Source of the DNA: Brenneria roseae subsp. roseae | Lineage (GTDB): Bacteria; Pseudomonadota; Gammaproteobacteria; Enterobacterales; Enterobacteriaceae | Direction: 5' to 3' | Length of the DNA stretch: 64,000 bases | NCBI RefSeq assembly: GCF_003115845.1 | Contig: NZ_KZ819024.1 | Location: forward strand, 124,001 to 188,000 | The notes under the pieces: generated by a model | What the model was told of the DNA's origin: nothing | Seen by the model: the letters and a program-made list of their open reading frames with translations, nothing else | Database searches by the model: none | Program-made: the position numbers and the translations under genes | Shown: positions 1-9,495 of the stretch, piece by piece | Numbering within the stretch: position 1 is the first letter of the stretch | Layout of the letters: each line of letters begins with the position of its first letter

Positions 1-759
1 GACAAAGGCTTTTTCTTCACCGGGAAACGCATCCACCAGCCGGTCGACCGCCTGTGCCGCGCCGCGGGTATGCAGGGTGGCAAGCACCAGATGACCCGTT
101 TCCGCCGCGGTCAGCGCCAGCCGAATAGTCTCGGTATCACGCAGTTCCCCCAGCAAGATAACATCGGGATCCTCCCGCAGTGCCGCGCGAAGAGCCTGCG
201 CAAACGACACGCTATGCTGACCGATTTCCCGCTGCTGGATCAGGCATTGCCGGCTGGTATGGATAAACTCGATCGGATCCTCCAGCGTGATGACATGACG
301 GGGATGCCGTTCGTTCAAGGCGCCGATCATGGCGGCCAGCGTGGTGGATTTCCCGCTCCCCGTCGCGCCCGTGACCAAAATCAACCCATCCTTCCGTTCA
401 AGCAGATCCGCAAGAACCCGCGGCGCCCGCAGCGCATCCAGCGAGAGGCAGGACGATGGGATAAGCCGCAGCGCGATGGAGAGCCCGTGACGCTGACGAA
501 AGACGTTAACCCGCAGGCGCTGCCCATCAACCAGCGTCAGCGCCCCGTCAACCTGCCCTGACTGCCGCAACTGCTGTTGCTGAACCGGCTCAAGCCACGC
601 CGCACACCATTGTTCCAGCTGTTCGGAACATAAACATGGTAAGGTATTTTCAGACCGTAGCCGACCATCAATACGCCATACCGGAGGATGTCCGCTACAC
701 AGGTGCAGATCCGAGGCATTATGTTTTACACTAAGCGCCACCCATTCACCCACATCCAT
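1..759 (-). CDS. yggR: PilT-like twitching ATPase YggR, 3' part outside window
   Basis: Secretion/type IV pilus retraction-type AAA ATPase. The frame is open from an ATG at 757-759 (starts MDVGEWVALS) to the window edge, giving 253 residues. The N-terminal PilT/PilB domain (about 1-100) is followed by a Walker A motif GATGSGKST at residues 131-139, the Asp-box segment ITLEDPIEF, and the Walker B-like segment VILLGELRD with the His-box LATLHTRGAAQ. These are hallmarks of PilT family retraction ATPases. It lies back to back with yggS, as in E. coli, where YggR is a PilT homologue of unclear role. The C-terminus is beyond the left edge, so completeness cannot be judged. Confidence 0.93.
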   Translation of the reverse strand, partial: MDVGEWVALSVKHNASDLHLCSGHPPVWRIDGRLRSENTLPCLCSEQLEQWCAAWLEPVQQQQLRQSGQVDGALTLVDGQRLRVNVFRQRHGLSIALRLIPSSCLSLDALRAPRVLADLLERKDGLILVTGATGSGKSTTLAAMIGALNERHPRHVITLEDPIEFIHTSRQCLIQQREIGQHSVSFAQALRAALREDPDVILLGELRDTETIRLALTAAETGHLVLATLHTRGAAQAVDRLVDAFPGEEKAFV

Positions 760-780
760 AGATTAATCTCCTGAACGACT

Positions 781-1488
781 ATGACCACTATCCAACAGAA
801 CCTACAGGACATTCGGCAGCAGATCTCAACGGCCGCGCGACAGTGCGCAAGGGCGCCAGAGGACATCACGCTGCTTGCAGTCAGTAAAACCAAACCTGTG
901 ACGGCCATCGAAGAAGCAATCAGCGCCGGACAACGGGCATTTGGTGAGAATTATGTTCAGGAAGGCGTGGACAAAATTCGTTACTTCCGGGAAAACCAGC
1001 CGGAAACGCATTTGGAATGGCACTTTATCGGTCCGTTACAGTCGAACAAAAGTCGGTTGGTAGCCGAAAATTTTGACTGGTTCCACACGGTGGATCGTCT
1101 GCGGATCGCCCAGCGTCTGAGCGAACAGCGCCCGACAACGCTGCCGCCGCTGAATGTGCTGTTACAAATCAATATCAGCAATGAACCGAGTAAATCCGGC
1201 ATTATGGTCGATGAATTAGCGGAACTGGCCGCCAGCGTGGCGGCGTTGCCGAATCTGCGGCTACGTGGTTTGATGGCTATTCCGGCCCCGGAAACGGATT
1301 ATCAGCGTCAGTTGGCCGTTTTCCGGCAAATGACCGATCTGTTTCAGCCGTTAGCCTTACATCACCCCCATATCGATACCCTGTCGATGGGGATGACCGA
1401 TGATATGAAGGCGGCGATCGCAGCAGGAAGTACATTGGTGAGAATCGGTACGGCTATTTTCGGTGCGCGTGACTATTCGGCAGCCTGA
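781..1488 (+). CDS. yggS: Pyridoxal phosphate homeostasis protein YggS
   Basis: Single-domain TIM-barrel PLP-binding protein of the YggS/PROSC family, 235 residues against 234 in E. coli. The PLP lysine is K36 in the segment LLAVSKTKP, and the family signature FGENYVQE follows at about residue 57. YggS proteins carry no known catalysis and buffer PLP, affecting amino-acid and coenzyme metabolism. The gene starts 21 bp from the divergent yggR start, so both promoters overlap in a very short interval. It heads the yggS-proC-yggT-yggU-rdgB-hemW series, an order common in Yersinia and pectobacteria. Confidence 0.96.
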   Translation: MTTIQQNLQDIRQQISTAARQCARAPEDITLLAVSKTKPVTAIEEAISAGQRAFGENYVQEGVDKIRYFRENQPETHLEWHFIGPLQSNKSRLVAENFDWFHTVDRLRIAQRLSEQRPTTLPPLNVLLQINISNEPSKSGIMVDELAELAASVAALPNLRLRGLMAIPAPETDYQRQLAVFRQMTDLFQPLALHHPHIDTLSMGMTDDMKAAIAAGSTLVRIGTAIFGARDYSAA

Positions 1489-1561
1489 TTCGTCATCATT
1501 AATCAGAGCCCGTCACCGGGACACGGTCTTAACGGAATAACGGTAATCAGCGAGAATTCAG

Positions 1562-2383
1562 ATGCAGCAACGTAAAATAGTGTTTATAGGCGCCGGTAAT
1601 ATGGCGCAGGCCATTATCGCCGGATTAATTGAAGGGGGTTACCCCGCCGGCAATATCAGCGTATGCGCGCCTTCCGGCAGGAATCGCGATGTACTGGCGG
1701 CCAGATATGGCGTCACCGGCAGTGCTGATAACGTGCGCTGCGCGCAGGAGGCGGATGTTATTGTACTGGCCGTCAAGCCGCAGATGATGGCAACCGTATG
1801 CGAACCATTACGCCAGCAGGTGGATTTCACTGGCAAACTGGTGCTGTCGATTGCCGCCGGGATCAGCATTGACCGCTTTAAGGCGCTGTTAGACGAGAAG
1901 CTGAATATCGTGCGCATTATGCCGAATACACCGTCACTGGTAGGGAAAGGCATGAGCGGACTGTATGCGCCGGCGATCGTTAGCGAAACCGACCGGGCAT
2001 TCACCGCCGAACTGATGAAAAGCGTTGGCAAAGTATGCTGGGTCGGGAATGAATCCGGCATTAACGGCGTTATCGCCGCCGCAGGCAGCGCGCCCGCGTA
2101 TTTCTTCCTGTTTATGGAAGCCATGCAACAGGAAGCGATTCGCCAGGGATTCGATGAGGAGACGGCGCGTCTGCTGGTACAGCAGGCGGCTTCCGGCGCC
2201 GCCGCGCTGGTAGAAGCCAACCCCGGGACGCCGCTGTCAACGCTACGGGAAAACGTGACGTCCAAAGGCGGCACCACGGCGGAAGCGCTGCGGGTGTTTA
2301 ACGAACGCCAGTTGACGCAGACGGTGGCAGAGGCCATGCAGGCTGCGGTCAACCGCGCACAGGAAATGGAAAAGTTATTTTAA
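1562..2383 (+). CDS. proC: Pyrroline-5-carboxylate reductase
   Basis: Catalyses the last step of proline synthesis, NAD(P)H-dependent reduction of 1-pyrroline-5-carboxylate. The N-terminal Rossmann fold shows GAGNMAQAI at residues 11-19 (GxGxM type). The C-terminal dimerisation domain carries the P5CR signature around residues 220-245, including TLRENVTSKGGTTAEAL. Length 273 is normal. It follows yggS by 73 bp and precedes yggT. In E. coli K-12 proC sits elsewhere, so linkage to yggS here is the arrangement seen in many other gamma-proteobacteria. Confidence 0.95.
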   Translation: MQQRKIVFIGAGNMAQAIIAGLIEGGYPAGNISVCAPSGRNRDVLAARYGVTGSADNVRCAQEADVIVLAVKPQMMATVCEPLRQQVDFTGKLVLSIAAGISIDRFKALLDEKLNIVRIMPNTPSLVGKGMSGLYAPAIVSETDRAFTAELMKSVGKVCWVGNESGINGVIAAAGSAPAYFFLFMEAMQQEAIRQGFDEETARLLVQQAASGAAALVEANPGTPLSTLRENVTSKGGTTAEALRVFNERQLTQTVAEAMQAAVNRAQEMEKLF

Positions 2384-2439
2384 TGCAACGCGCTAATCAT
2401 CCGCCCGTTTACTCTCTTTAATAAGGAACTGATGTATCT

Positions 2440-2994
2440 ATGCTTACCCTGACTTTTCTGGTCAAGACGCTGGTCGACCTCTACGTGATGGTATTGCTGT
2501 TGCGCATTTGGATGCAGTGGTCGCACAGCGACTTTTATAATCCTTTGTCGCAATTCGTAGTAAAAATTACTCAGCCGATTGTCGGCCCGCTACGTCGTAT
2601 TTTGCCGTCACTGGGCCCGATTGATAGCGCATCGCTACTGCTGGCGTTTATTCTGACCACCATCAAGTATCCTTTGCTGTTGCTGATTCAGGTGGGTGCG
2701 CTATCGCTCAGCCCGATGAATCTGCTGGTCGGTTTGATCTCCCTGATTAAATCGGCGGGCTATCTGATTTTCTGGGTGGTGATCATTCGCTCGCTGATGA
2801 GCTGGATCAGTCAGGGCCGCAGCCCTATTGAATATCTGCTGCACCAGTTGACGGAACCCTTTATGGCGCCAATCCGCCGCATTATCCCGGCGATGGGCGG
2901 TATCGATTTCTCCGCCATGGTGGTGATCCTGATCCTGTATATGCTCAATTATCTGGGTATGGATCTGTTTCCGGGATTGTGGTTCTTGCTGTGA
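2440..2994 (+). CDS. yggT: YggT family inner membrane protein
   Basis: Integral membrane protein of the YggT/CcmB-like small family, 184 residues, made of two homologous halves. Each half has a hydrophobic segment followed by a conserved P-x-R-R motif: [17 protein letters not shown] near residue 48 and [17 protein letters not shown] near residue 146. About four membrane segments are visible. The family has been linked to osmotic-shock tolerance and envelope functions, but its biochemistry is unresolved. The stop codon overlaps the start of yggU, pointing to translational coupling. Confidence 0.93.
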   Translation: MLTLTFLVKTLVDLYVMVLLLRIWMQWSHSDFYNPLSQFVVKITQPIVGPLRRILPSLGPIDSASLLLAFILTTIKYPLLLLIQVGALSLSPMNLLVGLISLIKSAGYLIFWVVIIRSLMSWISQGRSPIEYLLHQLTEPFMAPIRRIIPAMGGIDFSAMVVILILYMLNYLGMDLFPGLWFLL

Positions 2995-3281
2995 GCGCCG
3001 TCACCCGCCATAACGACGATCTGATCATTCGGCTGTATATACAGCCGAAAGCCAGTCGCGACCAGATTATCGGACTGCACGGCGACGAACTGAAAGTCGC
3101 CATCACCGCCCCACCGGTCGATGGGCAGGCCAATGCCCATCTGACCAAATTCCTCGCCAAACAGTTCCGGGTTGCTAAAAGTCTGGTCATTATCGAAAAA
3201 GGTGAACTCGGTCGGCATAAACAGATTAAAATCATCAACCCGCAAACCATCCCGGCAGAAGTCGCGGAACTGATTCAATAA
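2991..3281 (+). CDS. yggU: UPF0235/DUF167 protein YggU
   Basis: Small soluble alpha/beta protein of the DUF167 family, 96 residues, no established function. The chosen start is GTG at 2991, which overlaps the yggT stop in a GTGA arrangement and gives an N-terminus SAVTRHNDD matching the E. coli protein length of 96. An in-frame GTG four codons upstream is also possible. The conserved core reads [10 protein letters not shown], then [13 protein letters not shown] and [12 protein letters not shown], which is nearly invariant in the family. Neighbours yggT and rdgB suggest cotranscription. Confidence 0.92.
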   Translation: MSAVTRHNDDLIIRLYIQPKASRDQIIGLHGDELKVAITAPPVDGQANAHLTKFLAKQFRVAKSLVIIEKGELGRHKQIKIINPQTIPAEVAELIQ

Positions 3282-3299
3282 AGACGCAGGAAAACAGGA

Positions 3300-3893
3300 A
3301 TGCAAAAAGTGGTTTTGGCTACCGGTAACCCCGGTAAGGTGCGTGAACTCGCCAGTCTGCTGGCGGATTTTGGTCTGGATATCGTGGCCCAAACGGAACT
3401 GGGGGTCGATTCCGCTGAAGAAACGGGCCTGACATTTATTGAGAATGCGATCCTGAAGGCGCGCCACGCCGCTCAGATTACCGGCTTACCCGCCATCGCC
3501 GACGACTCCGGGCTGGCGGTGGATGCATTAGGCGGCGCGCCGGGCATTTATTCCGCGCGCTACGCGGGGGTGGATGCCAGCGATCGGCAGAATCTGGACA
3601 AGCTGCTGCATACCCTGAAAGCGGTGCCTGACGAACAGCGCGGCGCCAGCTTCCACTGCGTGCTGGTTTATCTGCGTCATGCGGCAGACCCTACTCCGCT
3701 GGTATGCCTCGGTAGCTGGAAAGGCGTGCTGACGCATGACCCCGTCGGCGCAGGCGGTTTTGGTTACGATCCGATCTTCTTCGTACCGGAGCTGGGCAAA
3801 ACGGCCGCCGAGCTCACGCGTGAAGAGAAGAACGCGCTGTCTCACCGCGGTCAGGCGCTGCGTTTGCTGCTGGATGCCCTGCGTCATGCTTAA
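3300..3893 (+). CDS. rdgB: XTP/dITP diphosphatase (non-canonical purine NTPase)
   Basis: Hydrolyses XTP, dITP and ITP to monophosphates, keeping hypoxanthine and xanthine out of DNA. The 197-residue Ham1/RdgB protein begins with the substrate-binding motif [11 protein letters not shown] (residues 7-17). The metal-binding segment [18 protein letters not shown] lies near residue 66 and the C-terminal LSHRGQAL near residue 180. It overlaps hemW by 8 bp, as in E. coli. Confidence 0.96.
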   Translation: MQKVVLATGNPGKVRELASLLADFGLDIVAQTELGVDSAEETGLTFIENAILKARHAAQITGLPAIADDSGLAVDALGGAPGIYSARYAGVDASDRQNLDKLLHTLKAVPDEQRGASFHCVLVYLRHAADPTPLVCLGSWKGVLTHDPVGAGGFGYDPIFFVPELGKTAAELTREEKNALSHRGQALRLLLDALRHA

Positions 3894-5022
3894 GCTACCG
3901 CCGCTCAGCCTGTACATTCATATTCCCTGGTGCGTGCAAAAATGCCCCTATTGCGATTTCAACTCCCACGCGTTGAAAGGCGATATTCCGCATCAGGAAT
4001 ATGTTGACCACCTGCTGGCCGATCTGGATGCCGATCTGCCGCTGGCGGGCGTTCGGCCGCTGCATTCGATATTCATCGGCGGCGGCACGCCTAGCCTGCT
4101 GAGCGCGGAAGCGATGCAATCGCTGCTGGATGGCGTGCGGGCGCGCCTGACGCTAACGCCCGATGCCGAAATCACCATGGAAGCCAATCCGGGTACGGTA
4201 GAGGCCGATCGTTTCAGCGGCTATCAGCGCGCGGGCATCAACCGCATCTCGATTGGCGTACAAAGTTTCAATCCGCATAAGCTCACCCGGCTGGGCCGCA
4301 TTCACGGCCCGCAAGAGGCCAAACGCGCCGCTCATCTGGCCGCCGGACTGGGATTACGCAGCTTTAACCTTGACCTGATGCACGGGCTGCCCGACCAGTC
4401 GCTGGAAGAAGCGCTGGACGATCTGCGTCAGGCGATTGCGCTCAATCCCCCCCATCTGTCGTGGTATCAACTGACCATCGAACCCAACACGCTGTTTGGC
4501 TCCCGCCCGCCCAAGCTGCCGGACGACGACGCGCTGTGGGATATTTATGAGCAAGGGCACCAACTATTGAGCGCGGCGGGTTACCGCCAGTATGAGACAT
4601 CGGCCTATGCCAAACCGGGTTATCAGTGTCAGCACAATCTCAACTACTGGCGCTTTGGCGATTATCTGGGCATCGGCTGCGGCGCGCACGGCAAGCTGAC
4701 CTTCAGCGACGGGCGTATTCTGCGCACGGTGAAAACCCGCCATCCGCGCGGCTATATGCGGGGCAACTATCTGGATAAACAGCATGAGGTGGCGAATGAA
4801 GACCGGCCTTTCGAATTCTTTATGAACCGTTTTCGCCTGCTGGAAACCGCCCCGCGAGCAGACTTCAGCGCCTACACCGGGCTGGATGAAAGCGTGATTC
4901 GCCCGCAGTTGGATCAGGCGCTGGCGCAGGGCTACCTGATTGAGACCGCCACTCACTGGCAGATTACCGAGCACGGCAAGCTGTTTCTAAATTCGCTGCT
5001 GGAGCTGTTTTTAGCGGATTAA
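3886..5022 (+). CDS. hemW: Heme chaperone HemW, radical SAM protein
   Basis: Radical-SAM family protein formerly called oxygen-independent coproporphyrinogen III oxidase-like. HemW binds heme and delivers it to respiratory enzymes. The start ATG at 3886 lies inside the rdgB end and gives 378 residues, identical to E. coli. The 4Fe-4S motif is C16-x3-C20-x2-C23 ([13 protein letters not shown]). HemW lacks the fourth upstream cysteine typical of HemN, and none is seen here. GGGTPSLL near residue 66 is the SAM-contact GGGTP motif. The C-terminal HemN_C region ends at residue 378. Long reading through an upstream frame is rejected because it would overlap rdgB deeply. Confidence 0.95.
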   Translation: MLKLPPLSLYIHIPWCVQKCPYCDFNSHALKGDIPHQEYVDHLLADLDADLPLAGVRPLHSIFIGGGTPSLLSAEAMQSLLDGVRARLTLTPDAEITMEANPGTVEADRFSGYQRAGINRISIGVQSFNPHKLTRLGRIHGPQEAKRAAHLAAGLGLRSFNLDLMHGLPDQSLEEALDDLRQAIALNPPHLSWYQLTIEPNTLFGSRPPKLPDDDALWDIYEQGHQLLSAAGYRQYETSAYAKPGYQCQHNLNYWRFGDYLGIGCGAHGKLTFSDGRILRTVKTRHPRGYMRGNYLDKQHEVANEDRPFEFFMNRFRLLETAPRADFSAYTGLDESVIRPQLDQALAQGYLIETATHWQITEHGKLFLNSLLELFLAD

Positions 5023-5302
5023 CTCGCGGGAAGCCACAGGAATGGAATCGCGATGAGTTTCTGCAAAAAGTCCGGGATAAAATGCGGACGGAACAACAAA
5101 ATAATTAAGCTGACGCCGCAAGACGCTGTGCGCAATATTGGATGGATATAGCAAAACTGGGGGCGATGAAAACGCCGCCGAGTCACGCGCTGACTCCGGT
5201 GAGAATATTTTGATAAATGTCAGCGTTTTCAGCTTCCTGAGATTGAATTTCCGCGTACGGTTATGACAAAGTGTACGCATGTTGAATCTGCTGGTGACGA
5301 CG

Positions 5303-5431
5303 ATGAAATATATAAAATTACTCATAGCATCGCTGCTGATGGTCTCGGTATTGAGCGGTTGTAATACCGCGCGCGGTTTTGGTCAGGATGTGGAAAAACT
5401 GGGCAGTAAAATTTCCAGTTCAGCCAGTTAA
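5303..5431 (+). CDS. ecnA: Entericidin A-like lipoprotein
   Basis: A 42-residue lipoprotein. A short basic N-terminus and hydrophobic stretch (KYIKLLIASLLMVSVL) lead to the lipobox LSGC with lipidated C20. The mature part CNTARGFGQDVEKLG closely resembles E. coli EcnA, the antidote partner of the lytic entericidin EcnB. No ecnB-like second gene follows; the next sequence is a terminator and then a gene on the opposite strand, so EcnA appears alone. The 280 bases before it, after hemW, hold no other gene that I can support. Confidence 0.85.
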   Translation: MKYIKLLIASLLMVSVLSGCNTARGFGQDVEKLGSKISSSAS

Positions 5432-5469
5432 CGGCGTATTGCGCGTCAAGCCATACGCTGCGCAGAAGC

Positions 5470-5502
5470 CCCCGGGAAGGTGATACTCTCGGGGTTTTCT
5501 TT
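5470..5502 (+). terminator. Rho-independent terminator after ecnA
   Basis: CCCCG at 5470-5474 pairs with CGGGG at 5490-5494, followed by TTTTCTTT. It sits 38 bp after the ecnA stop and before the convergent AraC gene. Confidence 0.75.
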
Positions 5503-5538
5503 ATACTCGCAGCATCAATTTCCGGACATTCCCGTTAA

Positions 5539-6525
5539 TTACGTCGTTTTCACGTTGTCGCCCTCTTGCGCGTAATCATCCTGTAAAGCTGACTTGTCAG
5601 ACGACTCGTCGGCCGCCGGCAACTCCTCCGACAGGGCAATTTGCTGCACCGCCAGTTCGCGAAACCGTTTCGGACTGACGCCGGTATGCTTATGAAAAAA
5701 ACGGGTAAAGTAGGCTTCATCGTTAAACCCCAGCGACGCCGCCAGCTGTTTGATGGTTTTCGCGGTATACACCAATTCACGCTGAGCCTCCTGCACCACC
5801 CGCATATTGATCACATCCAGGCTCGACATCCCCAGAGCAATACGACACAGCCGGGAAAGGTGGCCGGGCGACATGCCCATTTCACAAGCATAGTCATTCA
5901 CGGAAAGCCGCATCCTGAATTGCCGATCCACGCTACGCAGGAACTTATTAATCTGCGCCGCCTTGCGTGAACAAGTGGCGAGCTCCTGCTGCTCCAGCGA
6001 CAAATGGCTAATGCGCGAGATATAAATAAATAGCGAGGTAAACAGCGACATACACATCGCCGTCTGGTTGACCGTCGGTACGCGAAGTTCGCGCAGCATA
6101 GCTTTGTAAAAACCCAGCACGGTTTTTTTGTCGCCCGCCGTTTTATCCAGCGCGATAACGCACGGCTGGTGAATCAGTTTCATCAAACTCGGCGCCAGCA
6201 GGTTTGCCATTGATTCCAGTGGTTTCTGAGAAGCGGTAACGGTCAGTCCTTCGGTGTCCGGCGTGTAATGAAAGGCATGAACGGTCTGCGCGGGCACCAG
6301 GATAAGGCAGGGAGACACCGCCGTTAAGCGGGCGCAATTGAGTAACACATCAACCTGCCCTTGCTGAATAAACAGCACCTGAATTAATGATTCATGCAAG
6401 TGTGGACTAACTTTCCAGTTATAGACTTTTGAGCGATAAGAAATATTTTCGACATTAAAGAAGTTTTCCCAGCTTAACTCTGATTTTTCGCCATATAAGG
6501 CATAGGCGGGAATAGTGTTCGTCAT
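5539..6525 (-). CDS. AraC family transcriptional regulator
   Basis: A 328-residue activator-type regulator. The N-terminal half is a cupin-like sensing domain (about 40-150, with PHLHESLIQVLFIQQGQ). The C-terminal half has two helix-turn-helix motifs (about 205-300: LSVNDYACEMGMSPGHLSRL, then IKQLAASLGFNDEAYFTRFF with the AraC signature). ATG at 6523-6525 is preceded by AAGGGG. A short extra tail rich in Asp, Glu and Ser follows the DNA-binding domain. It is the last gene of the minus arm of the catabolic island, and E. coli has the AraC-type YdiP beside its ydi genes, so it probably controls the island in response to its substrate. The 268 bases upstream contain no gene I can support. Confidence 0.88.
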   Translation of the reverse strand: MTNTIPAYALYGEKSELSWENFFNVENISYRSKVYNWKVSPHLHESLIQVLFIQQGQVDVLLNCARLTAVSPCLILVPAQTVHAFHYTPDTEGLTVTASQKPLESMANLLAPSLMKLIHQPCVIALDKTAGDKKTVLGFYKAMLRELRVPTVNQTAMCMSLFTSLFIYISRISHLSLEQQELATCSRKAAQINKFLRSVDRQFRMRLSVNDYACEMGMSPGHLSRLCRIALGMSSLDVINMRVVQEAQRELVYTAKTIKQLAASLGFNDEAYFTRFFHKHTGVSPKRFRELAVQQIALSEELPAADESSDKSALQDDYAQEGDNVKTT

Positions 6526-6793
6526 CAGCGTTCCCCTTAAATCTGTCCGATCTTTCGGTTAATCATCTTGAATACAGTAGGGACTTCCGACGTTTGAGCC
6601 GGCGGATCAAAGCAGTGGCGTTATCACCGCAATGACTTATTGGCTTCATATTCCCGCCCGCAAACTCATGGATAATCGGCTTAGATGAAATGTGGCGCGT
6701 CCATGGCAACGGATATCGTTCCACCGCCGTAGACCGTATCGCGTGACAGGCTGTCCTGTATTCATGCACATGTTTGCTGCCGGCATGGCCGCA

Positions 6794-8026
6794 TCATTCA
6801 ACAGATTCTGACTGAGGATGAAGGATCACCGCGCCTTCAGCCCTAAGGCTGTCAATCTCCGCCGCTGAATAGCCATACTGAGAGAGGATTTGCCGGGAGT
6901 GATAACCCAACGCCCGCGATGGGAGAATACGGGCCGGCCCCATTTCCCCGATGTTCACCGGCGGCGTGGTCAATACCCGCTGGTTACCCGTGGGGTAAGT
7001 CACCTGACGCAGACAGTCATTCGCCCATGCCTGCTCATCCTCCAGGATCTCGTCAGGCGTATAACCTTTCTCATGGGCAAAATCGTTTTGCTTGAGCATG
7101 GTCATCATTTCGCTCAACGTTTTCTGAGCGATCTGTTCACTGATGATATCGATAATCGCGCGGTTGCGCCCATGACGGTTGACGTCGTCAATCCGGCAGA
7201 AGTCAGGGCTGTCCACCAGATCCGCCCTTCCAAGCAGCGTCATGAATTTATTAAAAAAGCGGTCATATTCAGGAATACAGATCACCATCCAGCGGCCATC
7301 TTGGGTTTGATAGGTGTTGTTGAACGGGTTGGCCACTTCACGGCGGGATTTCGGATAGCGGTTGCCGTACTGAGCAGACACCACGGCAATACTCATCATA
7401 AACAGGGCCGTATGATGCAGACTTACGGTGACTTTATCGCCTTTGCCGGTTTTATAGCGTGCCAGCAGCGCCGCGCAGATGCCCGAAACCAGGCACATCG
7501 AAGCCTGAAAATCACCGAAACCATTCACCGAATTGATCGGCGTTTCGCCCCGTTCGTTGGTGGAACCCAGGATCCCGCCCCGGCACACGTAGGCGGTGGC
7601 GTCAAATCCCGCCGTATCCTTCTCCGGCCCCTGTTCACCGTAGCCAAGGATCTGCGCGAAGATCAGGCCGGGAAAACGCAGGTGCAGCTCTTCATAGGAG
7701 AAACCCAGACGCTCCAGCGCTTTCGTCCGATAGTTGGTCACAATGACGTCCGCCGTCGCCAGAATTTTATAGGCGATCGATTTTGCCCGATCGTTTTTCA
7801 GGTTAAGGCACAGGAATCGCTTGTTGGCATTGGCAATATCAAATGCCGGGTTTTCCTCATCGCTGTAGGGCATATTGAAAACCGACGCCTGCGTCCGGCC
7901 GGGATCCCCGGCCGGCGGTTCGATCTTAATCACATCCGCGCCCCAGTCGCCCAGAATGCGGGGCACCGTGGGCGCCGCCAGAAAAGAGGTCAGATCGACG
8001 ACTTTCACTCCCTCCAATGGTCTCAT
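6794..8026 (-). CDS. Family III CoA-transferase, FldA/CaiB-like
   Basis: Transfers CoA between an acyl-CoA and a free acid. The 410-residue protein has the family III fold with GVKVVDLTSFLAAP at the N-terminus, GDWGADVIKIEPPAGDPGR near residue 26, and the catalytic aspartate D172 in NGFGDFQASM (equivalent to Asp169 of CaiB). The C-terminal segment DEQAWANDCLRQVTYPTGN strongly recalls clostridial FldA, (E)-cinnamoyl-CoA:(R)-phenyllactate CoA-transferase, more than CaiB. AGGAG lies 8 bp before ATG. It is clustered with acyl-CoA dehydrogenases and an ETF system. The substrate is inferred, possibly an aryl-propenoate, not shown. Confidence 0.88.
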   Translation of the reverse strand: MRPLEGVKVVDLTSFLAAPTVPRILGDWGADVIKIEPPAGDPGRTQASVFNMPYSDEENPAFDIANANKRFLCLNLKNDRAKSIAYKILATADVIVTNYRTKALERLGFSYEELHLRFPGLIFAQILGYGEQGPEKDTAGFDATAYVCRGGILGSTNERGETPINSVNGFGDFQASMCLVSGICAALLARYKTGKGDKVTVSLHHTALFMMSIAVVSAQYGNRYPKSRREVANPFNNTYQTQDGRWMVICIPEYDRFFNKFMTLLGRADLVDSPDFCRIDDVNRHGRNRAIIDIISEQIAQKTLSEMMTMLKQNDFAHEKGYTPDEILEDEQAWANDCLRQVTYPTGNQRVLTTPPVNIGEMGPARILPSRALGYHSRQILSQYGYSAAEIDSLRAEGAVILHPQSESVE

Positions 8027-8081
8027 GATATTTACTCCTTCACTCAGTAGATAATCTGGATTTTATTAAAATATCAAAAAG

Positions 8082-9398
8082 TTACATTCTCAGCGTTTGA
8101 TGAACCACCGGATGATCCCTTTTTTCGATTGGCTGAATACGCACCATCAGAATGATCAGCGCGCCGACGATGGCGACCGTCGCGCCGAGGTACAGGGCGT
8201 ATTCATATTTGCCTGTGATATCAATGATCAAACCGGAAAATACCGGCGAAAGAATGCCGGCGGCCGTGCCAAACACGCCGTTCAGCCCCACCAGTACGCC
8301 GGTGTTTTTCTGGGAAAAAACCATAGGAATAGAGAAATGCGATGCCATGGTAAAACACAAAAAGAAGTTGGAAGCGGAGATCAATCCGGCGGCGCTCCAC
8401 AGGCTGCCGGCGCGCGTGCCCAGAATTAAAAACAGCCCGGCCAGCAGCAGCCCGAGAATCGGCGATAGTTTCCTGCCGAAATTTTGCCCAAAGCGCTGAG
8501 AAGCGCTATCGGCCACCAGACCGCCCAGCGGATAAGCGAAAATCGCCACCAGATAAGGCAGCATGGAGTAAATGGCACTCTGCTTCAGGTCAATCCCCCG
8601 TCCCATGGCAAAATAGGTGGGCAGCCAGGTCATAAACAGAAAGAAAAGATAGTTGGTGCAGAAATAGCACAGCGAACATCCCCAGACCGAGGGCGTGGAA
8701 AAGATATCGCGCTTACTGAGTACCGGTACGCCGTCCGTGTTGCTTGATGAAACGCCGGCTGGTGGGGCGATCTTTTGCCCGGCCTGAATATAAGACAACT
8801 CGGCAGGCGTGATATGGGGATGCTGCTCCGGCCGATTTTTACCTAACCGCCACCAGATAAGGCACCACAGGATGCCCGGCAGGGAAACGACATAAAACGC
8901 CATTTGCCAGCCCCAGGTTTGGATAATCCAGGCGGAAAACACCATCGAAGCGGCGATGCCCGCCGGACAGCCTACCTGCAATAACCCGGTGGCCTTGCCG
9001 GATTCATTTTTCGGCACCCAGTTGGCCAGCAGTGAAAAATTAGCCGGCACCAGCACGCCCTGCCCGATGCCCACCAGAATACGCAGCAACATCATTATCC
9101 CCAACGTCGAGCCAAAGGGGGTTAAAAATGTGAACAGCGCCCACCACAGGGTGCCGGTCACCAGCACGACGCCGCCGCCAAAGCGGTCGGCCAGCGCGCC
9201 GGCGGGCAACATGGTTACGGCATAGCCGATAAAAAAGGCGGTGGACACCCAACCGAACTCCGTTGCGTTCCAACCATACTGCTGCATTAACGCCGGCCCG
9301 CACATGGACATACTGCTTCTGGCGACAAACATGACAAAATAATCAATGATCAGCAGAACCACGATGTTCCAGCGTGTATTACCAATTGATGTACTCAT
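8082..9398 (-). CDS. MFS transporter, anion:cation symporter (ACS) type
   Basis: Twelve-helix major facilitator of about 438 residues. The start MSTSIGNTRW is chosen because GGGAG lies 6 bp upstream; an earlier in-frame start would add an unlikely 41-residue hydrophobic leader. Features are the helix 2-3 loop PAGALADRFGGG, the motif VGIGQGVLVPANFSLLANWVP typical of phthalate/hexuronate ACS carriers, and a central loop with KRDIFSTPSVWG. It likely imports an organic acid used by the neighbouring CoA-transferase and dehydrogenase. It lies in the same minus-strand run, 55 bp from the CoA-transferase and about 100 bp from the dehydrogenase. Confidence 0.87.
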   Translation of the reverse strand: MSTSIGNTRWNIVVLLIIDYFVMFVARSSMSMCGPALMQQYGWNATEFGWVSTAFFIGYAVTMLPAGALADRFGGGVVLVTGTLWWALFTFLTPFGSTLGIMMLLRILVGIGQGVLVPANFSLLANWVPKNESGKATGLLQVGCPAGIAASMVFSAWIIQTWGWQMAFYVVSLPGILWCLIWWRLGKNRPEQHPHITPAELSYIQAGQKIAPPAGVSSSNTDGVPVLSKRDIFSTPSVWGCSLCYFCTNYLFFLFMTWLPTYFAMGRGIDLKQSAIYSMLPYLVAIFAYPLGGLVADSASQRFGQNFGRKLSPILGLLLAGLFLILGTRAGSLWSAAGLISASNFFLCFTMASHFSIPMVFSQKNTGVLVGLNGVFGTAAGILSPVFSGLIIDITGKYEYALYLGATVAIVGALIILMVRIQPIEKRDHPVVHQTLRM

Positions 9399-9495
9399 AT
9401 GCCACTCCCGCGATAAAACGAAAATGGCTACACCAGCGATGACGCCAAGAGATGCAGCCATTGTGATCGGTGATGATGACGCTGCTAGCGAGGCA

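Noticed and set aside
6890-8050. 386-codon open frame antisense to the CoA-transferase gene
   Set aside because: High-GC codon-position shadow; the opposite strand has a clear family III CoA-transferase with catalytic Asp.
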